DNA from: Bacillus bingmayongensis
GTDB taxonomy: Bacteria; Bacillota; Bacilli; Bacillales; Bacillaceae_G
NCBI RefSeq assembly: GCF_000299035.1
Contig: NZ_JH921517.1
Location: 299,317 to 363,316 of the forward strand
Length of the DNA: 64,000 nt
Reading direction: 5' to 3'
The notes under the pieces were generated by a model. The model was not told the origin of the DNA. It made no database searches and worked only from the letters and a program-made list of their open reading frames with translations. How positions within the stretch are numbered: position 1 is the first letter of the stretch; each line of letters starts with the position of its first letter. A program made the translations under genes and the position numbers. Of the stretch, positions 56,045-64,000 are shown one piece after another.

Positions 56045-58117
56045 GTGAAACAAAAAGTATTAATTATTGGAGCGGGCGAAGGTGGAAGTACGATTCTTGG
56101 TTTGCTGCAAAATTCGAATATATTTAAAGTCGTTGGCGTTATCGATATAAATCCGAATGCAAAAGGATTACAGGTTGCGCAAGAACAAGGTATTGCAATT
56201 GGAGAAGATTTAGATTCGTTTCTTACGTTGGGTGTGGATGTAATTTTTGATATGAGTGGTGATTACCATTTACATAAGGTTCTATTAGCAAAAAAGCAAG
56301 AAAATACACTTCTTATACCAGGGGATGTTGCGAAAATCGTTACGAAGTTGGCACATGAGAAAGAGGGTTTAATTGAAAAGTTAAAAGAACAAACGCAGCA
56401 AGGGAATTTGATTTTAAACTCCACTCATGATGGAATGATCGTCATTGATTCAGAAGGTTATGTAAAATTATTTAATAAAAGTGCAGAACGTATAACAGGT
56501 TATAAAACAGGAGAAGCGGTAGGTAAATATATTTTAGAAGTAATTCCGACTAGTAAATTACTTCGTATTATACGAACGAAACAAATAGAAGTGAATCATG
56601 AGTTGACGTTAGGGAATGAAAAAAAGATTATTACAACTCGTATTCCTATTTTAAAAGAAGATGGAGAGGTTCAAGGAGCTTTTGCCATTTTTAAAGATAT
56701 TACAGAAGTTGTAGATTTAGCAGAAGAAGTTACGGATTTAAAAGAAATTCAAACCTTATTGGAAGCGATTATTCATTCATCTGAGGAAGCGATTTCTGTT
56801 GTAGATGAGAAGGGGAGAGGTCTTGTTATAAACCCCGCTTATACGAAGTTAACAGGTCTTACAGAGGATGACATAATTGGAAAACCTGCAACGACTGATA
56901 TTGTAGAGGGTGAAAGTATGCATATGAAAGTACTTCGGACGCGTAGAGCGGTACGAGGGATTCATATGAAAATCGGTCAGAAAAAACGTGATGTAATTGT
57001 AAATGTAGCACCGATTATTGTTGATGGCATATTGAAAGGTAGCGTGGGTGTTATTCGTGATGTGTCAGAAATTCAAAAGTTAACACATGAATTAAATCGG
57101 GCAAGACAAATTATTCGGACGCTAGAGGCAAAATATTCTTTTGAGGATATTGTAGGAACGTCTGATGAAATGATGGCGGCGATTGAACAAGCGAAACTTG
57201 GAGCAAATACGCCGGCAACCGTATTACTTCGCGGGGAGTCAGGGACTGGTAAAGAGTTATTTGCACATGCTATTCATAACGGGAGTAACCGGAAGTACAA
57301 TAAATTTGTGCGTGTGAATTGTGCTGCTATTTCAGAGACTCTATTAGAGAGTGAATTATTTGGTTATGAAGAAGGGGCTTTCTCTGGAGCAAGAAGAGGT
57401 GGTAAACGAGGTTTCTTTGAAGAAGCAAATAATGGAAGTGTTTTTTTAGATGAGATTGGTGAGTTGTCTGCCAATACGCAAGCGAAATTATTGCGTGTAC
57501 TGCAGGAGAAAGAAATTGTAAAAGTAGGCGGAACGAAAGCGATTCCTATTAACGTTCGGGTTATTGCAGCGACGCATGTGAATTTAGAAAAAGCAATTTT
57601 GGAAGGTGAATTCCGGGAAGATTTATATTATCGCTTAAATAAAATTCCGATTCAAATCCCTTCTCTTCGTCAACGAAAGGAAGATATTCCAGTTATATCA
57701 GAACGATTGATTCAAAAAATTAATCAAGATTATGGTCGGAATGTAGAAGGGTTAACGGAATCGGCTATTGAATATTTGCAATCGTATGATTGGCCGGGGA
57801 ATGTCAGAGAGCTTGAAAATATTTTGGGGCGGGCCATTATTTTTATGAACTATAATGAGATGTATATTGATGTGCATCATTTGCCTTCTTTGCATAAGGA
57901 AGATCAAGTGGAGTTAAAAGGAAGTAGTTTGCTACCGGAATTAGAAGAAAAGTCTCTTGAACATTTGGTCACGGAGTTTGAAGGGAACATCATACATGAA
58001 TATTTAGAGAAGTTTGATGGGAATAAAACAAAGACAGCAAAAGCGTTAGGAATCTCAGTTCGAAATTTATATTACAAGTTAGAAAAGTATGACCATGCAA
58101 AAAATAGCATGCAATAA
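56045..58117 (+). CDS. bkdR: Sigma-54-dependent activator BkdR
   Basis: 690 residues. N-terminal nucleotide-binding-like domain ([17 protein letters not shown]...[13 protein letters not shown]), two PAS domains (about 128-235 and 245-345), a sigma-54 AAA+ domain with [15 protein letters not shown] and the sigma-contact loop GAFSGA (GAFTGA variant), and a Fis-type helix-turn-helix ([20 protein letters not shown]). It turns on the ptb-bcd-buk-lpdV-bkd operon in response to branched-chain amino acids. GTG start at 56045. An inverted repeat overlapping its stop is the likely binding site. Confidence 0.95.
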   Translation: MKQKVLIIGAGEGGSTILGLLQNSNIFKVVGVIDINPNAKGLQVAQEQGIAIGEDLDSFLTLGVDVIFDMSGDYHLHKVLLAKKQENTLLIPGDVAKIVTKLAHEKEGLIEKLKEQTQQGNLILNSTHDGMIVIDSEGYVKLFNKSAERITGYKTGEAVGKYILEVIPTSKLLRIIRTKQIEVNHELTLGNEKKIITTRIPILKEDGEVQGAFAIFKDITEVVDLAEEVTDLKEIQTLLEAIIHSSEEAISVVDEKGRGLVINPAYTKLTGLTEDDIIGKPATTDIVEGESMHMKVLRTRRAVRGIHMKIGQKKRDVIVNVAPIIVDGILKGSVGVIRDVSEIQKLTHELNRARQIIRTLEAKYSFEDIVGTSDEMMAAIEQAKLGANTPATVLLRGESGTGKELFAHAIHNGSNRKYNKFVRVNCAAISETLLESELFGYEEGAFSGARRGGKRGFFEEANNGSVFLDEIGELSANTQAKLLRVLQEKEIVKVGGTKAIPINVRVIAATHVNLEKAILEGEFREDLYYRLNKIPIQIPSLRQRKEDIPVISERLIQKINQDYGRNVEGLTESAIEYLQSYDWPGNVRELENILGRAIIFMNYNEMYIDVHHLPSLHKEDQVELKGSSLLPELEEKSLEHLVTEFEGNIIHEYLEKFDGNKTKTAKALGISVRNLYYKLEKYDHAKNSMQ

Positions 58118-58144
58118 ATTGCGTACCGTGCAATTTATTGCATG
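58108..58144. promoter_or_regulatory. Candidate BkdR enhancer (UAS), perfect inverted repeat
   Basis: CATGCAATAAATTGC (58108-58122) and GCAATTTATTGCATG (58130-58144), 7-base spacer, about 110 bases before the -24 box. No T-run follows, so it is not a terminator. It overlaps the last codons of bkdR. Confidence 0.8.
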
Positions 58145-58253
58145 GTATACAAAAAACGACAATTCAAGACAGAATATTCCGCTATTTTCTAAAGTACTGA
58201 TTTTACTGCATTTTGTATGCGTTTTCATAATTGGTATGACCACTTTAAAAAGT

Positions 58254-58270
58254 TGGCACGGTATTTGCTT
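58254..58270 (+). promoter_or_regulatory. Sigma-54 (-24/-12) promoter of the bkd operon
   Basis: TGGCAC-GGTAT-TTGCTT fits the consensus TGGCAC-N5-TTGCW exactly and lies about 40 bases before ptb. Confidence 0.95.
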
Positions 58271-58312
58271 ATTAAATAGACGAGGGACGACGGAAAGGGT
58301 TGATTACAAAAT

Positions 58313-59212
58313 ATGAAGTTAAAACACTTAATTGATCAAGCAGCAGGACAGCTCCAAAAAACTGTGGCTGTAGCAGTAGCTGAAGATCATGAAGTAATTG
58401 AAGCAGTTGCTAAGGCCATTCAATTACAGTTAGCTCAATTTCGTCTATATGGAAATCAAGAAAAAATTATGGGTATGCTACAAGAGCATGACTTACAAGC
58501 TTCAGAACACGTTCAAGTGATCGGCGCATCATCAAATGCTGAGGCCGCGGAACTTTCTGTTAAAGCTGTAAGAAATGGTGAAGCAGATGTACTTATGAAG
58601 GGGAACATCCCGACCGCAAGTATTTTAAAAGCAGTATTAAATAAAGAGTGGGGACTTCGCAAAGGTAGTGTGTTATCACATGTTGCAGCGTTTGAAGTTC
58701 CAAATTACGACCGCTTTATTTTTGTCACAGATGCAGCAATGAATATTGCACCTGATGTAGGGCAAAAAGCTGCTATTATACAAAATGCTGTTGAAGTTGC
58801 CCGGGCAATAGGAATCGAATTGCCGAAAGTGGCTCCAATTGCAGCGGTGGAAGTTATTAATCCAGCGATGCAAGCAACAATCGATGCAGCGATGTTAACG
58901 CAAATGAATCGTCGTGGACAAATTAAAGATTGTATCGTCGATGGACCACTTGCTTTAGATAATGCTGTATCACAAATTGCAGCAGAGCATAAAGGCATAG
59001 TAAGTGATGTAGCAGGTAAGGCAGACATTTTACTCGTCCCAACGATTGAAGCTGGAAACGTGCTATATAAATCGCTTGTCTATTTTGCAAATGCAAATGT
59101 AGGAGCGATGATTGCTGGCGCGAAAGCACCGATTGTTTTAACATCTCGTGCTGATTCAGCAGAAACAAAAGTATATTCATTAGCTTTAGCAGTTGCGACT
59201 GCTTCTAAATAA
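58313..59212 (+). CDS. ptb: Phosphate butyryltransferase / branched-chain acyl phosphotransferase
   Basis: Turns branched acyl-CoA and phosphate into acyl phosphate and CoA. 299 residues; VQVIGASSNAEAAELSVKAV, LMKGNIPTASILKAVLN and GKADILLVPTIEAGNVLYKSL are family motifs. First gene after the sigma-54 promoter. The ribosome site (GGAAAGGG) is rather far from the ATG. Confidence 0.95.
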   Translation: MKLKHLIDQAAGQLQKTVAVAVAEDHEVIEAVAKAIQLQLAQFRLYGNQEKIMGMLQEHDLQASEHVQVIGASSNAEAAELSVKAVRNGEADVLMKGNIPTASILKAVLNKEWGLRKGSVLSHVAAFEVPNYDRFIFVTDAAMNIAPDVGQKAAIIQNAVEVARAIGIELPKVAPIAAVEVINPAMQATIDAAMLTQMNRRGQIKDCIVDGPLALDNAVSQIAAEHKGIVSDVAGKADILLVPTIEAGNVLYKSLVYFANANVGAMIAGAKAPIVLTSRADSAETKVYSLALAVATASK

Positions 59213-59246
59213 ACCAATAGGGTAAAACAATTAGGGGGAAATGACA

Positions 59247-60347
59247 ATGGCATTAGAAATCTTCGAATACTTAGAAAAATATGATTATGAGCAAGTAGTA
59301 TTTTGTCAAGATAAAGAATCTGGATTAAAAGCAATCATTGCAATTCATGATACAACACTTGGACCAGCCCTTGGTGGAACAAGAATGTGGACATATGATT
59401 CTGAAGAAGCGGCGATTGAAGATGCATTGCGTCTTGCCAAAGGGATGACGTATAAAAACGCAGCAGCTGGTTTAAACCTAGGTGGTGCAAAAACAGTTAT
59501 CATCGGCGACCCGCGTAAAGATAAAAGTGAAGCAATGTTCCGTGCACTAGGACGTTACATTCAAGGGTTAAACGGACGTTATATTACTGCAGAAGATGTT
59601 GGTACAACTGTTGATGATATGGATATTATCCACGAAGAAACTGATTTTGTAACAGGTATTTCACCTTCATTCGGTTCTTCTGGAAACCCATCTCCAGTAA
59701 CTGCTTATGGTGTTTACCGTGGTATGAAAGCAGCAGCAAAAGAAGCATTTGGTACAGATAGCCTAGAAGGCAAAGTAATTGCTGTTCAAGGTGTTGGTAA
59801 CGTAGCATACCACTTATGCAAACATTTACACGCTGAATCGGCACAACTAATAGTTACAGATATTAATAAAGAAGCTGTTCAGCGCGCAGTAGAAGAGTTC
59901 GGTGCAACAGCGGTTGAACCAAATGAAATTTACAGTGTAGAATGTGACATTTATGCACCATGTGCATTAGGGGCAACAATCAATGATGAAACAATTCCAC
60001 AATTTAAAGCAAAAGTAATCGCAGGTTCTGCAAATAACCAATTAAAAGAAGATCGTCATGGTGACACAATTCATGAAATGGGAATTGTATACGCACCAGA
60101 CTATGTAATTAATGCAGGCGGCGTAATTAACGTAGCAGATGAATTATATGGATACAATAGAGAACGTGCATTAAAACGCGTAGAGTCTATTTATGACACA
60201 ATTGCAAAAGTAATTGAGATTTCAAAACGTGATGGTGTGCCAACTTATGTTGCAGCAGATCGTCTAGCTGAAGAGCGTATTGCAAGCTTAAAAAATACTC
60301 GTAGCACGTACTTACGCAACGGTCATGACATCATTAGCCGTCGCTAA
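59247..60347 (+). CDS. bcd: Leucine dehydrogenase
   Basis: NAD-dependent oxidative deamination of Leu, Ile and Val to 2-keto acids. 366 residues from ATG 59247 (AGGGGGA seven bases upstream; the other ATG at 59241 is too close). [10 protein letters not shown], the catalytic Lys in [11 protein letters not shown] and [11 protein letters not shown], and the NAD-binding [14 protein letters not shown]. Confidence 0.98.
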   Translation: MALEIFEYLEKYDYEQVVFCQDKESGLKAIIAIHDTTLGPALGGTRMWTYDSEEAAIEDALRLAKGMTYKNAAAGLNLGGAKTVIIGDPRKDKSEAMFRALGRYIQGLNGRYITAEDVGTTVDDMDIIHEETDFVTGISPSFGSSGNPSPVTAYGVYRGMKAAAKEAFGTDSLEGKVIAVQGVGNVAYHLCKHLHAESAQLIVTDINKEAVQRAVEEFGATAVEPNEIYSVECDIYAPCALGATINDETIPQFKAKVIAGSANNQLKEDRHGDTIHEMGIVYAPDYVINAGGVINVADELYGYNRERALKRVESIYDTIAKVIEISKRDGVPTYVAADRLAEERIASLKNTRSTYLRNGHDIISRR

Positions 60348-60376
60348 TTCTTTCATATACAACTTCTACAAAAGCT

Positions 60377-60402
60377 GTGGTTACCTCTTATGAGGTTTCC
60401 AC
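60377..60402 (+). other. Imperfect hairpin between bcd and buk
   Basis: GTGGTTACCTC (60377-60387) and GAGGTTTCCAC (60392-60402) pair with an internal T-T mismatch; only TGCCTTTTG follows. It may act as a weak attenuator or an RNA-processing site that favours bcd. Confidence 0.45.
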
Positions 60403-60436
60403 TGCCTTTTGAATTTATAAGGTGGAGGTAGCAACA

Positions 60437-61540
60437 TTGTCCTTAAATCGAATCCTTGTTATTAATCCGGGTAGTACATCCACAAAAATAGGTGTTTTTG
60501 ATAATGAGAGACCCGTTTTAGAAGAAACTATTCGTCATGATGTGGATAAAATCGGGGAATATAAACGAATTATTGATCAATATGAATTTCGAAAAGAAAC
60601 AATTTTAGAGGTTCTACATTCTCATGGCATTAATATTTCGAAATTAAACGCTGTTTGCGGACGCGGAGGATTACTTCGTCCGATTGAAGGCGGTACGTAT
60701 ACAGTGAACGAAGCTATGTTAGAAGATTTGAAAAATGGATATAGTGGCCATCACGCTTCAAACCTTGGAGGTATTTTGGCGTATGAAATTGCTTCTGGAT
60801 TAAACATTCCAGCTTTCATTGTTGATCCAGTTGTTGTTGATGAAATGGAGCCAATCGCTCGCATTAGCGGAATCTCAGGTATGGAGCGAAAAAGTATTTT
60901 TCATGCGTTAAACCAAAAAGCAGTGGCACGTAAAGTGGCAGAAGAACTTGGTCGTAAATATGAAGATTTAAACCTATTAATTGCACACATGGGCGGAGGA
61001 ATTACAGTTGGTGCTCATAAGCAAGGGAAAGTTATTGATGTAAATAATGGTTTAAATGGTGAAGGTCCATTTAGTCCAGAACGTGCTGGAACAGTGCCGG
61101 TTGGACAGTTAATAGAAATGTGTTTCTCAGGTGAGTATTACCGCGATGAAATGATGAAAAAGATTGTTGGACAAGGCGGATTAGTAAGCCTCATTGGTAC
61201 AAACGATGCAATTAAGGTTGAAAACATGGTTGAAAAAGGTGATCCTGAGGCAACACTTATTTATAAAGCAATGGCATATCAAGTTGCGAAAGAAATCGGC
61301 GGAGCTAGTAGCGTTCTTCATGGGAAAATCGATGCAATCGTTTTAACAGGAGGACTCGCATATAGCAAAATTCTTGTTGATGAAATCAAAGATCGCGTGC
61401 ATTGGATTGCAGATGTGATTGTGCATCCTGGAGAAGATGAATTACAGGCATTAGCAGAAGGAGCACTTCGCGTATTACGTGAAGAAGAAGATCCGAAAGA
61501 GTATGTTGTACGAGAAAAAGAAACGGTAGCTAGGGGTTGA
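60437..61540 (+). CDS. buk: Butyrate kinase
   Basis: Makes ATP from branched acyl phosphates. 367 residues from TTG 60437, seven bases after GGAGGT. ASKHA fold: [20 protein letters not shown] at the start, [35 protein letters not shown], and [13 protein letters not shown]. Works with Ptb to gain energy from branched-chain amino acid breakdown. Confidence 0.97.
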   Translation: MSLNRILVINPGSTSTKIGVFDNERPVLEETIRHDVDKIGEYKRIIDQYEFRKETILEVLHSHGINISKLNAVCGRGGLLRPIEGGTYTVNEAMLEDLKNGYSGHHASNLGGILAYEIASGLNIPAFIVDPVVVDEMEPIARISGISGMERKSIFHALNQKAVARKVAEELGRKYEDLNLLIAHMGGGITVGAHKQGKVIDVNNGLNGEGPFSPERAGTVPVGQLIEMCFSGEYYRDEMMKKIVGQGGLVSLIGTNDAIKVENMVEKGDPEATLIYKAMAYQVAKEIGGASSVLHGKIDAIVLTGGLAYSKILVDEIKDRVHWIADVIVHPGEDELQALAEGALRVLREEEDPKEYVVREKETVARG

Positions 61541-61544
61541 GATA

Positions 61545-62966
61545 ATGGCAAAAGAATATGATTTAGTCATCGTTGGCGGCGGTACTGGCGGGTATGTTGC
61601 TGCTATTCGTGCATCACAATTAGGACTAAAAACAGCACTTGTTGAAAAAGATAATCTTGGTGGTACTTGCTTACACAAAGGCTGTATTCCTAGTAAGGCA
61701 TTACTACGTAGTGCAGAAGTATATGCAACTGCGAAAAAGAGTGAAGAGTTTGGCGTTGTAGCGAGCAATGTAGAATTAAACTTTGCAAAAGTGCAAGAAC
61801 GTAAAGAAAAGATTGTAACGCAGCTTCATAAAGGCGTTCAACATTTAATGAAGCAAGGTAAAATTGATGTGTTTGAAGGTATCGGTCGAATTCTTGGACC
61901 TTCTATCTTTTCTCCAATGCCAGGAACAATTTCAGTTGAATTTGCAAATGGTGAAGAGAATGAGATGTTGATTCCGAAAAATGTTCTAATTGCAACAGGA
62001 TCTCGTCCAAATTCATTACCAGGATTAGAATTAGACGGAGAGTACGTAATGTCATCGGATCATGCCCTAAAAATGGAAACGCTTCCGAAATCGATTATTA
62101 TTGTCGGTGGCGGCGTAATTGGAATTGAATGGGCATCTATGCTTGCTGACTTCGGTGTAGAAGTTACTGTATTAGAATACGCAAAACATGTCCTGCCGCT
62201 TGAAGATCAAGATGTTTCGAAAGAAATGCAGCGTCTATTAAAGAAAAAAGGTATTAAAGTGGTGACAGGTGCAAAAGTATTACCTGAAACATTGGTAAAA
62301 GATAATGGAGTAGCAATTCAAGCCGAGCACAATGGTGAAAATAAAGAATTCAAGGCAGAGAAAATGCTTGTATCTGTAGGAAGACAGGCAAATACGCAAA
62401 ATATCGGTTTAGAGAATACAGATATCATCGTGGAAAAAGGATACATTCAAACAAATGAATTTTACCAAACGAAAGAATCACATATTTATGCAATTGGTGA
62501 TGTAATTGGCGGTTTACAACTTGCACATGTTGCTTCTCATGAAGGTATTGTAGCGGTAGAGCATATTGCTGGTAAAGAAGTTATGCCAATTGACTACTCA
62601 ATGGTATCGAAATGTGTATACAGTAGTCCAGAAGTTGCTTCTGTTGGTTTAACAGAACAAGAAGCAAAAGAAAAAGGCTATAAGTTAAAAGTAGGTAAGT
62701 TCTCATTCCGTGCAATCGGAAAAGCACTTGTATACGGAGAATCAGATGGCTTTGTGAAACTTGTAGTTGATGAAGAAACAAATGATATTCTTGGTGTTCA
62801 TATGATTGGCCCACATGTAACGGATATGATTTCTGAAGCGGGTCTTGCAAGAGTACTTGATGCAACACCTTGGGAAGTTGCACATACAATTCATCCGCAT
62901 CCATCCTTATCTGAAGCAATTGGTGAAGCTGCATTAGCAGTAGATGGAAAAGCGTTACACGCATAA
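61545..62966 (+). CDS. lpdV: Dihydrolipoyl dehydrogenase (E3) of the branched-chain keto acid complex
   Basis: 473 residues. Reoxidises the lipoyl group with FAD and NAD+. FAD motif DLVIVGGGTGGYVAAIRA, redox disulfide GGTCLHKGCIPSKAL, NAD motif IIIVGGGVIGIEWASMLADF, and the C-terminal catalytic HPHPSLSEAIGEAAL. Four bases after buk. Confidence 0.97.
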   Translation: MAKEYDLVIVGGGTGGYVAAIRASQLGLKTALVEKDNLGGTCLHKGCIPSKALLRSAEVYATAKKSEEFGVVASNVELNFAKVQERKEKIVTQLHKGVQHLMKQGKIDVFEGIGRILGPSIFSPMPGTISVEFANGEENEMLIPKNVLIATGSRPNSLPGLELDGEYVMSSDHALKMETLPKSIIIVGGGVIGIEWASMLADFGVEVTVLEYAKHVLPLEDQDVSKEMQRLLKKKGIKVVTGAKVLPETLVKDNGVAIQAEHNGENKEFKAEKMLVSVGRQANTQNIGLENTDIIVEKGYIQTNEFYQTKESHIYAIGDVIGGLQLAHVASHEGIVAVEHIAGKEVMPIDYSMVSKCVYSSPEVASVGLTEQEAKEKGYKLKVGKFSFRAIGKALVYGESDGFVKLVVDEETNDILGVHMIGPHVTDMISEAGLARVLDATPWEVAHTIHPHPSLSEAIGEAALAVDGKALHA

Positions 62967-62992
62967 AAATGTGGATTTAGGAGGTTATGAAA

Positions 62993-63994
62993 ATGGCAGA
63001 AGTAAAAGAAAAACGCCATGAAGAACTTGGCTTAAGTGATGAGCAAGTATTAGAAATGTATCGTACTATGTTGCTTGCGCGTAAAATCGACGAGCGTATG
63101 TGGTTATTAAACCGTGCAGGGAAAATTCCATTCGTAATTTCTTGTCAAGGGCAAGAAGCTGCACAAGTAGGCGCAGCATTTGCACTTGATCGTGAAAAAG
63201 ACTATGCACTGCCATACTACCGTGATATGGGGGTTGTACTAGCGTTTGGTATGACAGCAAAAGAGCTTATGTTGTCTGGTTTTGCAAAAGCAGGAGATCC
63301 AAACTCCGGTGGCCGTCAAATGCCTGGTCACTTCGGTCAGAAGAAAAATCGTATTGTGACAGGTTCATCACCAGTTACAACACAAGTGCCTCATGCAGTA
63401 GGTATTGCATTAGCAGGGAAGATGGAAAAGAAAGATTTAGTAACGTTTGTTACATTCGGTGAAGGTTCTTCTAACCAAGGTGACTTCCACGAAGGTGCTA
63501 ACTTTGCTGGTGTACACAAATTGCCTGTTATTTTTATGTGTGAGAATAATAAATATGCGATTTCTATCCCTGTTGAAAAGCAATTAGCATGTAAAAATGT
63601 ATCAGATCGTGCAATTGGTTATGGCATGCCAGGGTATACAGTAGACGGAAATGATCCGCTTGCAGTATATAAAGCTGTAAAAGAGGCGGCAGACCGTGGT
63701 CGCCGCGGAGAAGGTCCAACTTTAATCGAAACAGTATCATATCGTTTAACAGCACACTCTAGTGATGACGATGATCGTGTATATCGTGATAAAGAAGAAG
63801 TAGAAGAAGCGAAGAAGAAAGATTCAATCTTTACATTTGCCGCTTACTTAAAAGAAGTTGGCGTGTTAACGGAGGAATCTGAAAAACAAATGTTAGACGA
63901 AATTATGCATATCGTAAACGAAGCAACAGAATATGCAGAAAATGCTCCGTATGCAGCACCTGAAGATGCATTGAAGCACGTATACGCAGAATAG
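62993..63994 (+). CDS. bkdAA: Branched-chain 2-oxo acid dehydrogenase E1 alpha subunit
   Basis: 333 residues from ATG 62993 (AGGAGGT 7 bases upstream; ATG 62987 is too close). Thiamine diphosphate enzyme that decarboxylates the keto acids made by Bcd. Motifs: RKIDERMWLLNRAGKIPF, ADRGRRGEGPTLIETVSYR and GEGSSNQGDFHEGANFA...ENNKYAIS (thiamine motif). The window ends within the ribosome site of the next gene, presumably bkdAB. Confidence 0.96.
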   Translation: MAEVKEKRHEELGLSDEQVLEMYRTMLLARKIDERMWLLNRAGKIPFVISCQGQEAAQVGAAFALDREKDYALPYYRDMGVVLAFGMTAKELMLSGFAKAGDPNSGGRQMPGHFGQKKNRIVTGSSPVTTQVPHAVGIALAGKMEKKDLVTFVTFGEGSSNQGDFHEGANFAGVHKLPVIFMCENNKYAISIPVEKQLACKNVSDRAIGYGMPGYTVDGNDPLAVYKAVKEAADRGRRGEGPTLIETVSYRLTAHSSDDDDRVYRDKEEVEEAKKKDSIFTFAAYLKEVGVLTEESEKQMLDEIMHIVNEATEYAENAPYAAPEDALKHVYAE

Positions 63995-64000
63995 GGGGGA

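Overview
The window is chromosomal DNA of a Bacillus cereus-group bacterium. Gene order follows the Bacillus 'yqh-spoIIIA-accBC-dxs-recN-spoIVB-spo0A-bkd' segment, and the proteins I recognise (LipM, EF-P, Dxs, leucine dehydrogenase, Buk) match what I recall of the B. cereus group rather than B. subtilis. Low GC, purine-rich ribosome binding sites, sporulation genes and a spore photoproduct lyase agree with this.

Left flank (1-32160), housekeeping and sporulation: a cut LacI-type regulator, a lipoprotein, rhodanese YqhL, LipM, a Pro/Ala-rich hypothetical, a PadR regulator with a stub of its usual partner, SplB, MntR, YqhP/YqhQ/YqhR, AroQ, an M24 peptidase and EF-P. Next come two small minus-strand genes, yqhV, the eight-gene spoIIIAA-AH operon (feeding-tube complex), accBC-yqhY, nusB-folD-xseA-xseB-ispA, dxs-yqxC, argR, recN, spoIVB and spo0A.

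Middle (about 32066-53745), an integrated element of about 21.6 kb in the 3' end of spo0A: a 95-bp direct repeat, two mismatches, bounds it. The left copy completes an intact Spo0A reading frame and the right copy is an orphan 3' end. The element carries two tyrosine recombinases, a serine resolvase, a SIR2-domain protein (probable anti-phage NADase), a WXG100-EndoU secreted toxin with a likely immunity gene, a divergent XRE repressor switch with three operators, a possible origin next to an SF2 helicase, many small unknown proteins, and a phage morphogenesis remnant (scaffold-like protein, gpE-type major capsid, small protein, tape measure, 13-codon stub resembling the distal-tail gene). I see no terminase, portal, connector, tail tube, holin, lysin, relaxase or conjugation gene. 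It is therefore either a decayed prophage or a phage-satellite-like element with its own capsid gene. Large intergenic stretches hold a roughly 51% GC block that may be a structured RNA, a small RNA candidate, and four palindromes spaced about 120 bp apart around a shared core.

Right flank (53746-64000): a hypothetical gene, yycC-like, a glycerophosphodiester phosphodiesterase, yqzF, and the sigma-54-dependent branched-chain keto acid operon (bkdR; ptb, bcd, buk, lpdV, bkdAA). It has a clear -24/-12 promoter and a perfect 15-bp inverted repeat that is a candidate BkdR enhancer. The window ends just before bkdAB.
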